Shown: positions 47,346 through 56,394, counted from the stretch's first letter. The stretch: 64,000 nucleotides of DNA from Pseudomonas sp. JM0905a (GCF_014700075.1 NZ_JACXBU010000001.1:806001-870000), one strand, 5' to 3'. Made by a program: numbers and translations. Notes: generated by a model not told the origin, from the sequence alone.

Positions 47346-48497
47346 TCAGTTACGGCCCAGCACGGTCCAGGTGCCGTTCTTCACCTGGATCAGCTCACGG
47401 CCGCGCTCGTCGAAGCCGCTGTGGTCTTCCGGGGTCATGTTGTAGACACCCTGGGTGGCGGCCAGCTCGTGGCTCGCCTCCAGTGCGTCACGCAGGGCGG
47501 CGCGGAACTCCGGGGTGCCCGGCTGGGCCTTGGCGGCGGCTTGCGGAATGGCCTTCTGCAGTAGCAGGCCGGCGTCGTAGGTGTTGGCGCCGAAGGTGGC
47601 CGGCTTGCTGCCGTTCAACTTCTCGTAGGCGGCCACGTACTCACCGGCGACCTGCTTGGAGGGATGGCTGTCGGGGATCTCGTCCAGTACCAGCATCAGG
47701 CTGGCGGCGAGGATGGTGCCTTCCACCTTCTTGCCACCCAGCTTGAGGAAGTCCGGCAGGGCTGCGCCGTGGGTCTGGTACATCTGGCCACGGTAGCCCT
47801 GGTCGAACAGCGTGGTCTGCGGCAGCACCGCAGCACTGCCCGGCGCGGCGACCAGTACGGCGTCAGGACGGGAGGCCAGTACTTTCAGGCTCTGGCCGGT
47901 GACGGAGGTGTCCTGGCGCTGGAAGCGCTCGTTGGCCACCAGCTTGATGCCGTGTTCGGCGGCCAGCGCGCCCATCACCTTGGACCAGTTTTCACCATAG
48001 GGATCGGCGGTGCCGATGAAGCCCAGGGTCTTCACACCGCGTGCGCTCATGTCCTCCACCAGGGCCTTGGCGATCAGGTCATCGTTCTGGGTGGTCTTGA
48101 ACACCCACTTCTTCTGCTCGTTCATTGGCAGCACCACGGATGCGGTACCTACCGGCGCGAGCAGCGGCACGCCGGCTTCGGCGACGAACTGGATCACGCC
48201 CATCGCGTTGGGCGAGCCGCTTGGGCCGATGATGGCATCGACGTTTTCTTCGCTGATCAGTTTCTTCAGCGCCTTCACGGTAGCGGTGGGGTCGCTGCCG
48301 TCATCCAGGGCGATGTACTTCACCTGTTGGTCGCCGGCCTGGGTGGGCAGCAGCGGCGTCGAGTTCTTCTGGGGAAGCCCGACCAGGGCGAGGGGGCCGG
48401 TGGAGGAGGTAATGACACCGACTTTCACTTCGGCCTGTGCGAAGGAAAGGCAGGCGGCGCTGAGGAGCAGGGTGGACACGGCTTGTTTGAAGAGCAT
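47346..48497 (-). CDS. LIV-type ABC importer substrate-binding protein
   Basis: 383 residues. The signal peptide MLFKQAVSTLLLSAACLSFA ends at AQA, then EVKVGVITSSTGPLALVGLP, a type I periplasmic binding fold (VDAIIGPSGSPNAMGVIQFV, TLGFIGTADPYGENWSKVM). Members of this group often bind aromatic acids. It starts at 48497 after CGGAGAACGTC. It is the promoter-proximal gene of the importer, divergent from iacH across a long AT-rich region; I infer IAA or a related indole acid as ligand. Confidence 0.9.
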   Translation of the reverse strand: MLFKQAVSTLLLSAACLSFAQAEVKVGVITSSTGPLALVGLPQKNSTPLLPTQAGDQQVKYIALDDGSDPTATVKALKKLISEENVDAIIGPSGSPNAMGVIQFVAEAGVPLLAPVGTASVVLPMNEQKKWVFKTTQNDDLIAKALVEDMSARGVKTLGFIGTADPYGENWSKVMGALAAEHGIKLVANERFQRQDTSVTGQSLKVLASRPDAVLVAAPGSAAVLPQTTLFDQGYRGQMYQTHGAALPDFLKLGGKKVEGTILAASLMLVLDEIPDSHPSKQVAGEYVAAYEKLNGSKPATFGANTYDAGLLLQKAIPQAAAKAQPGTPEFRAALRDALEASHELAATQGVYNMTPEDHSGFDERGRELIQVKNGTWTVLGRN

Positions 48498-49228
48498 GAC
48501 GTTCTCCGAGGGTTGCAAGGCTATTCGAGGGGCAGTGGTCCGCAGGGTGCTCCAGGTCCCGAAGGGCATGGATGTGCGGATGGCTTGCCGCCCTTTTGTT
48601 GTTCTGGCGCCTTGTGGCGCTACCGGCGGGTATCCCGCTCGGCGGGAAGCGAAATTGCAGCTCCCGTGCCAGAAAAACCTGCGCCATGGCGGTGCAGTGC
48701 CGCGGTAGCTTCGTTGAGCCCCTCCGATTTCCCTTCAAGTCAGTGCTTGCTGACTCACTCATCGGACCTTTCTGACAATCGACGTCATGCCAGTGGCAAT
48801 CGGCTTTCCAGCCTCCTTTGCAGGGCGTTTTTCTAGCTGATTCTTGGGGCTTTTAAGGATAAAAAAGCGCTTATTAACCGCCAAAAAATCAGCAATAAAT
48901 TGCAAATATTCCGTTCGATAATCGACCAGGTATGGAGGCGTTGCATGCGCTTCAATTTTTACTGTGCGAGATGTGAATAATTCTTATCTTATATCTAAAT
49001 ATATGAAAATAAAGGGTTTATTTATTTAAGTTGCGTGAAATATCTATTTTCAGGTTGTTACCTAAATGCACGGAAGTGGTGCTCTGTTACGTGAAAATGC
49101 ACCTAATCTACACACTCATTTTCCAGTGATAATTCAATTGACATTTCACGTAATTCTTTCGATTCTGGATTTACGCGATCGACACCTCCGACGGGGTGGT
49201 CGAGCACCAACAAGAACGCCAATGGGTG
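48498..49228. promoter_or_regulatory. Long divergent control region of the importer and iac operons
   Basis: 730 bp without a credible gene. The left 340 bp are GC-rich; 48840-49190 is markedly AT-rich. A 17-bp palindrome AAATAAAGGGTTTATTT lies at 49007-49023. The motif TTRCGTGAAA occurs at 49031-49040 and 49087-49096 and inverted at 49143-49153 (within CATTTCACGTAA). These are candidates for IacR or another regulator; none is proven. Confidence 0.55.
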
Positions 49229-50347
49229 ATGCAGATGACGATAGTGGTCGAGCGGCTGGAGCTGGGTGGCGCGGGGCGAACCGTGATGGTGAAAGACACC
49301 ATCGATATCGCCGGCCATCCCACCCGCGCTTCCAGCCGCGCGCTGGAAGAAGCGCCGGATGCCCTGCGCCATGCCGACGTGGTTCAGGCGCTGCTGGATG
49401 CGGGCTGCCGCATCACCGGCAAGACCAGTCTGCATGAACTGGCTTTCGGTACCACCGGCCTGAATGCCTGGACCGGTACTGCGGAAAACCCGCGTTATCC
49501 CGGCCGTGTGCCTGGTGGCTCTTCCAGTGGCTCGGCTGCTGCCGTCGCTGCAGGTCTCTGCGACTTTTCCCTGGGCACCGATACCGGCGGCTCGGTGCGC
49601 GTGCCGGCGGCCTGCTGCGGCGTGTTCGGTCTCAAGCCGACCTTCGGCCGCGTCAGCCGTGCCGGTGTGATGCCGGCACAGACTTCCCTGGATTGCGTCG
49701 GCCCCTTCGCCGCCAGCATTCAACTGCTGATCGAGGCCATGGCTGCCATCGATCCTTCCTTCGATGCACTACCGGCGGTGAGTGGCGTCCGCATCGGTGT
49801 CGTGCCGGTACAGGCCAATCCGGAAGTGCAGGCGGCGCTGGATGCCGTGCTGGAAGCCTCTGATTTCGAATTGCTCAGTGCGCCGCTGCCCGGCATGCAG
49901 GCCGCCTATGACGCGGGCCTGGCCATCATCAACCGGGAAACCTGGAACGCCTGCGGTCACCTGGTGGAAACCGGGCTGGTGGGCGCTGATGTCGCCTCGC
50001 GCCTGCTGGCTGCCAAGGACACCTCCGACGCCGCCGTGGCCGACGCCGAGGCCGTCCGCGTCGCCTTCACCGCCGAGGTGGATGCCGCCCTGGCGTGCTG
50101 CCCGATCCTCGCGCTGCCGACCCTGCCGGACTACCCAGCGTTGGTGGCGGATGCCGCCGACACCCGCGCGGCCATCGGCATGACCGCCTTCGTGCGGCCT
50201 TTCAATCTCACTGGCCACCCGGCGCTGAGCATTCCATTCGAGGGCGCCTCGAAGCTGCCGGTGGGTCTGCAACTCGTTGCCGCCAAGGGCGCGGACGAAC
50301 TGCTGCTGGCAGTCGCCCGCGAGCTTGTGCAGCGCCTCGAACAATAA
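49229..50347 (+). CDS. iacH: Amidase-signature enzyme, probable IacH
   Basis: 372 residues. The Ser-cisSer-Lys set is visible: Lys in VMVKDTIDIAGHPT, cis-Ser in RVPGGSSSGSAAAVAAG and nucleophile in LGTDTGGSVRVPAACCGVFG. IacH of IAA clusters is a GatA-like amidase whose exact step is unclear; it might release IAA from conjugates or act on an intermediate. The start is uncertain: ATGs at 49229 and 49235 and a GTG at 49196 all have weak ribosome sites. It is followed by iacA after 25 nt. Confidence 0.8.
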   Translation: MQMTIVVERLELGGAGRTVMVKDTIDIAGHPTRASSRALEEAPDALRHADVVQALLDAGCRITGKTSLHELAFGTTGLNAWTGTAENPRYPGRVPGGSSSGSAAAVAAGLCDFSLGTDTGGSVRVPAACCGVFGLKPTFGRVSRAGVMPAQTSLDCVGPFAASIQLLIEAMAAIDPSFDALPAVSGVRIGVVPVQANPEVQAALDAVLEASDFELLSAPLPGMQAAYDAGLAIINRETWNACGHLVETGLVGADVASRLLAAKDTSDAAVADAEAVRVAFTAEVDAALACCPILALPTLPDYPALVADAADTRAAIGMTAFVRPFNLTGHPALSIPFEGASKLPVGLQLVAAKGADELLLAVARELVQRLEQ

Positions 50348-50372
50348 CCAAGAAGCCCACCTGGAGAGCCCC

Positions 50373-51545
50373 ATGTCTTCGCTAAGCGAGCTGGATTACC
50401 AGCGCCCCACCCCGATTACCGCGAGTGAAGGATTCCAGGCACTGCTCGCCGACATCCGCGAGCGTGCCCGGCGCGAGGAATTCGACCGGCAGAAATTCAT
50501 TTCCCAGGACGTAATCGAGCGCTTCAAGGAACTGGGCGTCTATCGCGCACTGGTGCCTACCCGCTTCGGCGGCGACCAGCGTTCGCCCATGGAGTTCTGC
50601 CAGATGGTGGAGGACATCTCCGCCGCCGACGGTTCCGCCGGCTGGGTCGCCAGCTTCGGCATGAATCCGGTGTACCTGGCCGCGCTGCCGCTGGCGACCC
50701 TGGAAAAGGTTTACGCCAATGGCCCGGACGTGGTGTTCGCCGGTGGCATCTTCCCGCCGCAGCCGGCCGCCTTCGTCGAGGGCGGGCTGGAAGTGAACGG
50801 GCGCTGGAAATTCTCCAGTGGCTGCATGGGCGCCAACCTGATCGGCGTCGGCATCAGCCCGAAGAACGGTGACACCGTCGGCCTGCCGCGCCTGGCCGTG
50901 ATGCCGCGCGAGAAGGTGAAGATCGAGGAAACCTGGGACGTGATCGGCCTGATCGGCACCGGCAGCCACGACGTGGTGATCGAAGGCGTGGTCGTGCCCG
51001 AAGAGTGGACCTTCGTTCGCGGTGGCCCGTCCAACCTCGACGAGCCGATGTTCCGCTATCCGTCCCTGTCCTTTGCCACCCAGGTGCTGTCCGTCGTGGG
51101 GCTGGGCGTCGCCCGTGCCGCGCTGGACTACTTGTCCGGCATGGCCACCGGCCGTTTCTCCGTCACGGGTGCTCCGGCCCTGTCCGACCGCCCGCTGGCG
51201 CAGATGCAGATGGCCAAGGCCGAAGCCGAACTTCGCGCCGCCCGCGCCTGGTTCTACGAGGCGATGGAAAACGCCTGGGCCAGCCTGCTGGCCGGCGACC
51301 CGGTGAGCGTCGAGCAGACCAACCTGCTGCGCCTGTCCTCCACCCACGCCACCCGCGTGTCCGCCGAAGTGGCGCGTACCGCACAGATGCTCTCCGGCAT
51401 GACCGGCGTGTACCGGGACAACCCGCTGTCGCGCTTCGTCAACGACACCCTGGTGATCACCCAGCACGCCTTCATGGGCGACATGACCTACCAGAACGCC
51501 GGCGCGATCTTCTTCGGCAACAAGCCGCTGCCCGGCTACCTGTGA
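50373..51545 (+). CDS. iacA: Indole-3-acetate monooxygenase IacA (acyl-CoA dehydrogenase fold)
   Basis: 390 residues, flavin-dependent group D monooxygenase related to acyl-CoA dehydrogenases. Landmarks: SAADGSAGWVASFGMNPVYL, GRWKFSSGCMGANLIGVG, GTGSHDVVIEGVVVPEEWTF, and RRYxN-like end QHAFMGDMTYQNAG. In IAA catabolism IacA hydroxylates the indole ring using reduced flavin from IacG. MSSLSELDYQRPTP starts at 50373 after CTGGAGAGCCCC. Assignment rests on fold plus gene order iacH-A-B-I-C-D-E-F-G. Confidence 0.85.
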   Translation: MSSLSELDYQRPTPITASEGFQALLADIRERARREEFDRQKFISQDVIERFKELGVYRALVPTRFGGDQRSPMEFCQMVEDISAADGSAGWVASFGMNPVYLAALPLATLEKVYANGPDVVFAGGIFPPQPAAFVEGGLEVNGRWKFSSGCMGANLIGVGISPKNGDTVGLPRLAVMPREKVKIEETWDVIGLIGTGSHDVVIEGVVVPEEWTFVRGGPSNLDEPMFRYPSLSFATQVLSVVGLGVARAALDYLSGMATGRFSVTGAPALSDRPLAQMQMAKAEAELRAARAWFYEAMENAWASLLAGDPVSVEQTNLLRLSSTHATRVSAEVARTAQMLSGMTGVYRDNPLSRFVNDTLVITQHAFMGDMTYQNAGAIFFGNKPLPGYL

Positions 51546-51572
51546 ATTCCAACTGACTGATCGGTGATTTCG

Positions 51573-51935
51573 ATGAGCGATAAGAAAGCCCTGCGCGTCC
51601 TGTTCTGCATGGGTATCAACCAGAACTTCTTCGACGCCCCGCGTGAAGAGCAACTGCAGGTCTGGGCGGCCTTCAGCGAGATGTGGAACGGCATCCACGA
51701 CCTGCCTGGCGTGAAGGTGTTCGGCAACATGGACGACGACCAGAGCATGGTTGGACCAAGCACCGGCTACCCCTGGACCACCTACCTGCTGGCCGACGTA
51801 CCGGATATCGAAACCGTGCATGCTGCCTGCAACCTGTTCCGCACTACGCCGGTAGGTGATGGCACCTACAAACTGTGGCGCTACGCCAAGGTCGAGGCCC
51901 GCACCGGCCGCGAACTGATCATCCAGCGCGCGTGA
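51573..51935 (+). CDS. iacB: IacB-like small protein of IAA catabolism
   Basis: 120 residues with no signal or membrane segment. It looks like a compact alpha/beta (EthD/dimeric barrel-like) protein: LRVLFCMGINQNFFDAPREE, WTTYLLADVPDIETVHAACN, YKLWRYAKVEARTGRELI. IacB proteins sit between iacA and iacI or iacC and are thought to assist an early oxidation step; the mechanism is not settled. The ATG at 51573 is preferred to the GTG at 51564. Confidence 0.75.
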   Translation: MSDKKALRVLFCMGINQNFFDAPREEQLQVWAAFSEMWNGIHDLPGVKVFGNMDDDQSMVGPSTGYPWTTYLLADVPDIETVHAACNLFRTTPVGDGTYKLWRYAKVEARTGRELIIQRA

Positions 51936-51940
51936 CCGCC

Positions 51941-52447
51941 ATGAGCCAAGCCCTCGAACTGCGCCTGCGCCGGCTGGAAAGCGAACACGCCGTGCGCGCC
52001 TGCATGAACCGCTACATGGAGTTGTGCGACGCCCTCGACGCCCGCACGCCCCTGGACGAGCTGGCCGGGCTGTTCACCTTGGATGCCGTCTGGGAAGGCA
52101 AGGGCGCGAAGTACGCCAAGAGCTTCGGTGGTTACCAGGGTCGCGAGGCGATCCGCGCCATGTTCGCCACCTACATGGTGGAGCCGGCGCACTTCGCCCT
52201 GAACGTGCACTTCCTCTGCTCGGAGCTGATCCGCGTCGAGGGCGTGGAAGCCAACGGCAGTTGGGTGATGTTGCAGACCTCCACCTTCGCCAGCGGCGCC
52301 TCGCACCTCAATGCGGCGCGCCTGACGGTGAAGTTCCGCGAGGAGGAGGGCGCCTGGCGCATGGCGCATTTCCAGACCGAGAACCTGTTCAGCCGTCCGG
52401 TGGAGGCGTGGAACAGCGACGCGCACCTGCCGGTTCCGGGCAAATGA
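51941..52447 (+). CDS. iacI: SnoaL-like protein, probable IacI
   Basis: 168 residues of the NTF2/SnoaL fold: LESEHAVRACMNRYMELCDA, LFTLDAVWEGKGAKYAKSFG, GREAIRAMFATYM, WRMAHFQTENLFSRP. It is similar in fold to ring-hydroxylating dioxygenase small subunits, but here a separate true beta subunit exists downstream. IacI is reported as part of IAA clusters with an auxiliary role. It starts six bases after the iacB stop; a GTG at 51932 could also serve. Confidence 0.78.
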   Translation: MSQALELRLRRLESEHAVRACMNRYMELCDALDARTPLDELAGLFTLDAVWEGKGAKYAKSFGGYQGREAIRAMFATYMVEPAHFALNVHFLCSELIRVEGVEANGSWVMLQTSTFASGASHLNAARLTVKFREEEGAWRMAHFQTENLFSRPVEAWNSDAHLPVPGK

Positions 52448-52466
52448 AGACACCTGCCTGCCTTTG

Positions 52467-52543
52467 TGTAGGAGCGAGGGGGACGCCGAGTTCTTGCTCG
52501 CGAAAGGGGAGCGACCGGGGTTCGCGAGCAAGTTCGCTCCTAC
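52467..52543. repeat. TGTAGGAGCGAG...CTCGCTCCTAC repeat between iacI and iacC
   Basis: TGTAGGAGCGAGGGGGACGC to GAGCAAGTTCGCTCCTAC, with internal TTGCTCGCGAAAGGGG. It can form a long hairpin inside the iac operon. Confidence 0.65.
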
Positions 52544-52601
52544 GGAAGCTGCCAACAAGAAATTTGAGTGAGTCGGCGCCTTGCGTCGACGAGGAGTGAT
52601 C

Positions 52602-53876
52602 GTGACCAACCTGATCGAAACCGTGAACCTGGCCAGCTCGCCGGCCGACCTGGTGCTGCACGACCGCGTGCACACCTCCCTCTACACCGACGCCCGCATC
52701 TTCGACGAAGAGCTGGAAAAGGTGTTCTACAGCACCTGGATCTGGGTGGCCCACGCCAGCGAGATTCCGGAAGGCGGCAGCTACAAGAGCACCTACATCG
52801 GCAAGCAGCCGGTGATCGTCGTGCGCGACCGCAAGAAGGACGTGCACGTGCTGCTCAACCGTTGCCGCCACCGCGGCGCCACCGTTTGCGAACACAAGAA
52901 GGGCAAGGCCAACAGCTTCGTCTGTCCGTACCACGGCTGGAGCTACGCCCTGGACGGCAGCCTGCGTGGCGTGCCGCACCCGGAGAGCTACGCCGACTGC
53001 CTGGACAAGGGCGAGCTGCCGCTGGTGAGCCTGCGTGTCGAGGAATACAACGGCATGATCTTCGCCACCTTCAAGGACGACATCGAGCCGCTGGTGGACT
53101 TCCTCGGCCCAGCCAGGAAGTGGATCGACCTGTTCATGAAACAGGGTGCCGGCTACGGCGTGAAGGTTTCCGGCGAGCACCGCTTCCGCTTCCCCGGCAA
53201 CTGGAAGATCCAGCTGGAAAACACCACCGACGCCTACCACTTCCCGCTGGTGCATAAGTCGTTCCTGTCCTCGGTGGACGAGCAGACCCTGGAACTCTTC
53301 GACTTCGTGAAGGGCCCGGGCTACGTCGAAGACCTCGGCAACGGCCACAGCGTGATGGTGATGATCCCCGAGCTGGTGGACCTGGAAGCCGACCTGGACA
53401 AGCCGATCCCCGAGCGTTTCGAGGCCCTGGCCAATGATCTGCGCGCCGAGGGCATCGAGGAGCAGCAGGTGCGCCGCATCGTCCGCGCCGTGGGCGGTTC
53501 CGGCTTCAACCTCAACCTGTTCCCCAACGTGGCCTGCTCCATGGCCTTCTTCCGCGTGCTGCAACCGATCTCGGTGAACGAGACCGAAATCCACCACGCC
53601 GTGATCACCATGGACGGTGGCCCGGCCGTGGCCAACCGCTACCGCCTGCGCCTGCACGAGCACTTCCAGGGCCCCATGGGCTTCGGCACCCCGGACGATT
53701 CCGAGGCCTGGGAGCGCGTGCAGAAGGGCGCCCAGGCGGGCACCGACCTCTGGATCATGCTTAACCGTGGCCTGCCCGGCGAGAAGCCGAGCGAGGACGG
53801 GCTGATCAGCGACGTGAGCGCCGAGACCGGCATGCGCGCTGCCTACCAGCAATGGAAAAAGATGATGTCGGTCTGA
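52602..53876 (+). CDS. iacC: Rieske dioxygenase large subunit, IacC
   Basis: 424 residues. The Rieske [2Fe-2S] ligands are C88, H90, C108, H111 (NRCRHRG and VCPYHGWSY); mononuclear iron ligands D210, H213, H218 lie in NTTDAYHFPLVHKSF. With IacD it forms the terminal oxygenase that converts dioxindole-3-acetate to catechol, taking electrons from IacF. It starts at GTG 52602 (VTNLIETVNLAS), with GAGGAG immediately upstream; the TTG-led frame to 52581 is not needed. Confidence 0.9.
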   Translation: MTNLIETVNLASSPADLVLHDRVHTSLYTDARIFDEELEKVFYSTWIWVAHASEIPEGGSYKSTYIGKQPVIVVRDRKKDVHVLLNRCRHRGATVCEHKKGKANSFVCPYHGWSYALDGSLRGVPHPESYADCLDKGELPLVSLRVEEYNGMIFATFKDDIEPLVDFLGPARKWIDLFMKQGAGYGVKVSGEHRFRFPGNWKIQLENTTDAYHFPLVHKSFLSSVDEQTLELFDFVKGPGYVEDLGNGHSVMVMIPELVDLEADLDKPIPERFEALANDLRAEGIEEQQVRRIVRAVGGSGFNLNLFPNVACSMAFFRVLQPISVNETEIHHAVITMDGGPAVANRYRLRLHEHFQGPMGFGTPDDSEAWERVQKGAQAGTDLWIMLNRGLPGEKPSEDGLISDVSAETGMRAAYQQWKKMMSV

Positions 53877-53930
53877 CCCTCATCCGGCGCTTCGCGCCAC
53901 CTTCTCCCGCAAGCGGGAGAAGGGAAAGGG
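53876..53930. repeat. CCCTCATCCGGCG...GGGAGAAGGG hairpin between iacC and iacD
   Basis: Contains CTTCTCCCGCAAGCGGGAGA as a hairpin with arms CTTCTCCCG and CGGGAGAAG, directly after the iacC stop. It belongs to the family of 29074-29172 and may protect the iacC message. Confidence 0.65.
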
Positions 53931-53964
53931 TTGGCTACGCAACGCACTTTCTAAGAGACGAACC

Positions 53965-54441
53965 ATGAACCTTGAATTGCTCAACCACGTCAGTGCCTTC
54001 ATCTGGCAGGAAGCGGACATGCTCGACCACGGCGACTTCGACGCCTGGCTGAACCTGTGGACCGAGAAGGGCACCTACATCATCCCGATCGATCCGAACG
54101 AGACCGACTTCGAGAACACCCTGAACTACGCCTACGACGACCACCACATGCGTCAGCTGCGCGTGCAGCGCCTGATCGGCGGCGAGTCCATCTCCACCAG
54201 CCCGCGTGCGCGCACCGTGCGTGCCTTGTCGCGCTTCCGCGTACTGGGTGAGGAAGACGGCGTCGTGACCGTGCGCTGCGCACAGAACCTGCGGGAGTTC
54301 CGCAAGGACGTGCTCAAGCACTACACCGCCGACATCACCTTCCAGCTCAAGCGCGAAGGCGACTGCTTCAAGATCCAGCGCAAGCTGATCCAGCTGATCA
54401 ACTCCACCGATACCCTGGCCGGTATCGGCTACATCCTCTGA
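53965..54441 (+). CDS. iacD: Rieske dioxygenase small subunit, IacD
   Basis: 158 residues, SnoaL/NTF2-fold beta subunit of ring-hydroxylating dioxygenases: NHVSAFIWQEADMLDHGDFD, NLWTEKGTYIIPIDP, RLIGGESISTSPRARTVRAL, and RKLIQLINSTDTLAGIGYIL at the end. It structurally supports IacC hexamers. AAGAGACGAACC precedes the ATG. Confidence 0.88.
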   Translation: MNLELLNHVSAFIWQEADMLDHGDFDAWLNLWTEKGTYIIPIDPNETDFENTLNYAYDDHHMRQLRVQRLIGGESISTSPRARTVRALSRFRVLGEEDGVVTVRCAQNLREFRKDVLKHYTADITFQLKREGDCFKIQRKLIQLINSTDTLAGIGYIL

Positions 54442-54594
54442 GGGCCGGCCCATGAGCTGCTGCGCGTCGGCGATACCGCGTCATCAATGGCTTCGAGATG
54501 CTCATTTACGGCACGTAAACTCCGCTCTCTCAGCCATTTCTTCCTTGTCTCGCTCTAGCTCGCGAGCCCATGGATCGACCCTGGGGAGCGCGCC
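54442..54594. repeat. Possible dispersed intergenic element between iacD and iacE
   Basis: About 150 bp with a composition unlike coding sequence: GCGCGTCGGCGATACCGCGT, then CGAGATGCTCATTTACGGCA, then CTTGTCTCGCTCTAGCTCGC. It resembles an element I believe recurs between genes in pseudomonads, but only one copy is in this window, so this is a low-confidence call. Confidence 0.3.
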
Positions 54595-55335
54595 ATGAGC
54601 CAGATTGCACTCGTCACCGGCGCCGCCCAGGGCCTCGGCCTCGCCATCGCCAGCCGACTGTTCGCCGCCGGCTACGCCGTGGTGATCACCGACCTGTCGC
54701 TGGAACGCGCCCAGGCCGCCGCCGACAGGCTCGACCCCAGTGGCGAGCGCAGTCTGGCGCTGAAGCTCGACGTGGCCAGCAAGGCCGATTTCGAGCTGGC
54801 GCTGGCCGCGACCCTGGAACGCTTCGGTGCCCTGCACGTGGTGGTGAACAACGCCGCCATGACCATGACCACCCCGGTCATGCAGATCAGCCCCGAGGAG
54901 TTCGACCGCGTCCTCAGCCTCAACACCCGCAGCGTCTTCGTCGGCTGCCAGGTGTTCGGTGCGCACATGGCGGCGGCCGGTTACGGGCGCATCGTCAACA
55001 TGGCGTCCCTGGCCGGGCAGAACGGCGGCACCGCCACGGGCGCGCACTACGCCGCGTCCAAGGGCGCCATCGTCACCCTGACCAAGATCTTCGCCAAGGA
55101 GCTGGCGGCCGCAGGCGTCACCGTGAATGCCATCGCCCCAGGGCCGATCGAGTCCCCGGCGGTGCGCGCGGCGGTGCCGGCGGAACGCATGGAAGGGCTG
55201 CTGGCCAACATTCCGGTCAGGCGCCTGGGCGATGCCGATTTCCTCGGCGACCTGGTGGTGCAGCTGGCGCGTCCGGAAGCCTATTTCACGACCGGGGCGA
55301 CCTGGGATGTGAATGGCGGATTGTTCATGCGGTAA
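54595..55335 (+). CDS. iacE: Short-chain dehydrogenase IacE
   Basis: 246 residues, classical SDR. The cofactor motif is LVTGAAQGLGLAIA, NNAAM follows at about residue 87, the catalytic Ser is in NMASLAG and YAASKGA gives Tyr/Lys. Asp in VVITDLS suggests NAD preference. In IAA catabolism IacE acts on the IacA product on the way to dioxindole-3-acetate. GGGAGCGCGCC precedes the ATG. Confidence 0.88.
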   Translation: MSQIALVTGAAQGLGLAIASRLFAAGYAVVITDLSLERAQAAADRLDPSGERSLALKLDVASKADFELALAATLERFGALHVVVNNAAMTMTTPVMQISPEEFDRVLSLNTRSVFVGCQVFGAHMAAAGYGRIVNMASLAGQNGGTATGAHYAASKGAIVTLTKIFAKELAAAGVTVNAIAPGPIESPAVRAAVPAERMEGLLANIPVRRLGDADFLGDLVVQLARPEAYFTTGATWDVNGGLFMR

Positions 55336-55434
55336 AGCGGTGCCATGAGATGAAGCAACGCCGCGCGTGTGTGCCGCGCGGCTCGTAACAACGAAACAGA
55401 ACAATCAGCACCTCGAAGGTGCGGGAAGGCCGGT

Positions 55435-56394
55435 ATGAGTGAGCAAGTGTTGAATCTGGTGGTCCGCAAGCGGGTGGAGCAGGGCGAGGGCGTGGTCATC
55501 CTCGACCTCGCCGACCCGTCGGGCAAACCCCTGCCGGCGTTCGAGGCCGGTGCCCATGTGGATATCCACCTGAAGCCCGGCCTGGTGCGCCAGTACTCCC
55601 TGTGCGGTGACCCGGCCAATGCCTCCGTCTACCGCCTGGGCGTGCTGCGTGACCCGGCTTCCCGTGGTGGTTCGGTGGCGGTCCACGAACTGCTGCAGGA
55701 AGGCAGCGAAGTCGCCGTCGGCGCCCCGCGCAATCTCTTCCCTCTGGCGGCCGGCGCGAGCCGCTCGATCCTCATCGGCGGTGGCATCGGCATCACCCCG
55801 ATGATCGCCATGGCCCACGAGCTGACCGCGAAGGACATCGCCTTCGAGCTGCACTACTGCGGCCGCTCGCGCAGCCGTACCGCCTTCCTCGACGAACTGG
55901 CCGGTGCCGACTTCGCCGCCTGCGTGCGTACCCACTTCGACGACGAAGACGCTGCGCAGAAGCTCGACCTGCCCGCTGTGCTGGGCCAGCCCGCCGAGGG
56001 CGTGCATGTGTACGTTTGCGGCCCGGCCGGCTTCATGGACTGGGTGATCGCCGAGGCGCGCAAGGCCGGGTATGCCGAGGATCACATCCACCGCGAGTAC
56101 TTCCAGGTGGACGTGGATTCCAGCGGCGAGAGCTTCGAAGTGGTCGCCCAGCGCAGTGGCAAGACCGTGCAGGTGGCCGAGGGCCAGAGCATCCTCGACG
56201 CCCTGGCTGGTGTCGGCATCAAGATCGAGATTTCCTGCGAGCAGGGCGTCTGCGGTACCTGCCTGTGCGACGTGCTGGAAGGCGAGCCGGACCACCGCGA
56301 CGTCTACCTGACCGATGAAGAGAAGGCCGCCAACGACCAGATCCTGGTCTGCTGCTCGCGTGCCAAGTCGAAAAAACTGGTGCTGGACATCTGA
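55435..56394 (+). CDS. iacF: Ferredoxin-NAD(P)H reductase of the Rieske system, IacF
   Basis: 319 residues of the phthalate/vanillate reductase class. Order: FMN domain (RQYSLCGDP), NAD domain (LIGGGIGITPMIAMAHEL, HVYVCGPAGFMDWV) and C-terminal plant-type [2Fe-2S] ferredoxin with CEQGVCGTCLCDVLEGE and a final Cys in QILVCCSRAK. It passes electrons to IacC. MSEQVLNLVVRK starts at 55435 with GGGAAGG upstream. Confidence 0.92.
   Translation: MSEQVLNLVVRKRVEQGEGVVILDLADPSGKPLPAFEAGAHVDIHLKPGLVRQYSLCGDPANASVYRLGVLRDPASRGGSVAVHELLQEGSEVAVGAPRNLFPLAAGASRSILIGGGIGITPMIAMAHELTAKDIAFELHYCGRSRSRTAFLDELAGADFAACVRTHFDDEDAAQKLDLPAVLGQPAEGVHVYVCGPAGFMDWVIAEARKAGYAEDHIHREYFQVDVDSSGESFEVVAQRSGKTVQVAEGQSILDALAGVGIKIEISCEQGVCGTCLCDVLEGEPDHRDVYLTDEEKAANDQILVCCSRAKSKKLVLDI

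Noticed and set aside
48301-48762. Minus-strand frame in the gap upstream of the importer
   Set aside because: It overlaps the binding protein gene out of frame, lacks domain features and begins in promoter DNA.
52024-52599. Plus-strand frame overlapping iacI in another register
   Set aside because: Arg/Pro/Gly-rich off-frame translation with no family pattern; iacI has an NTF2/SnoaL fold pattern.
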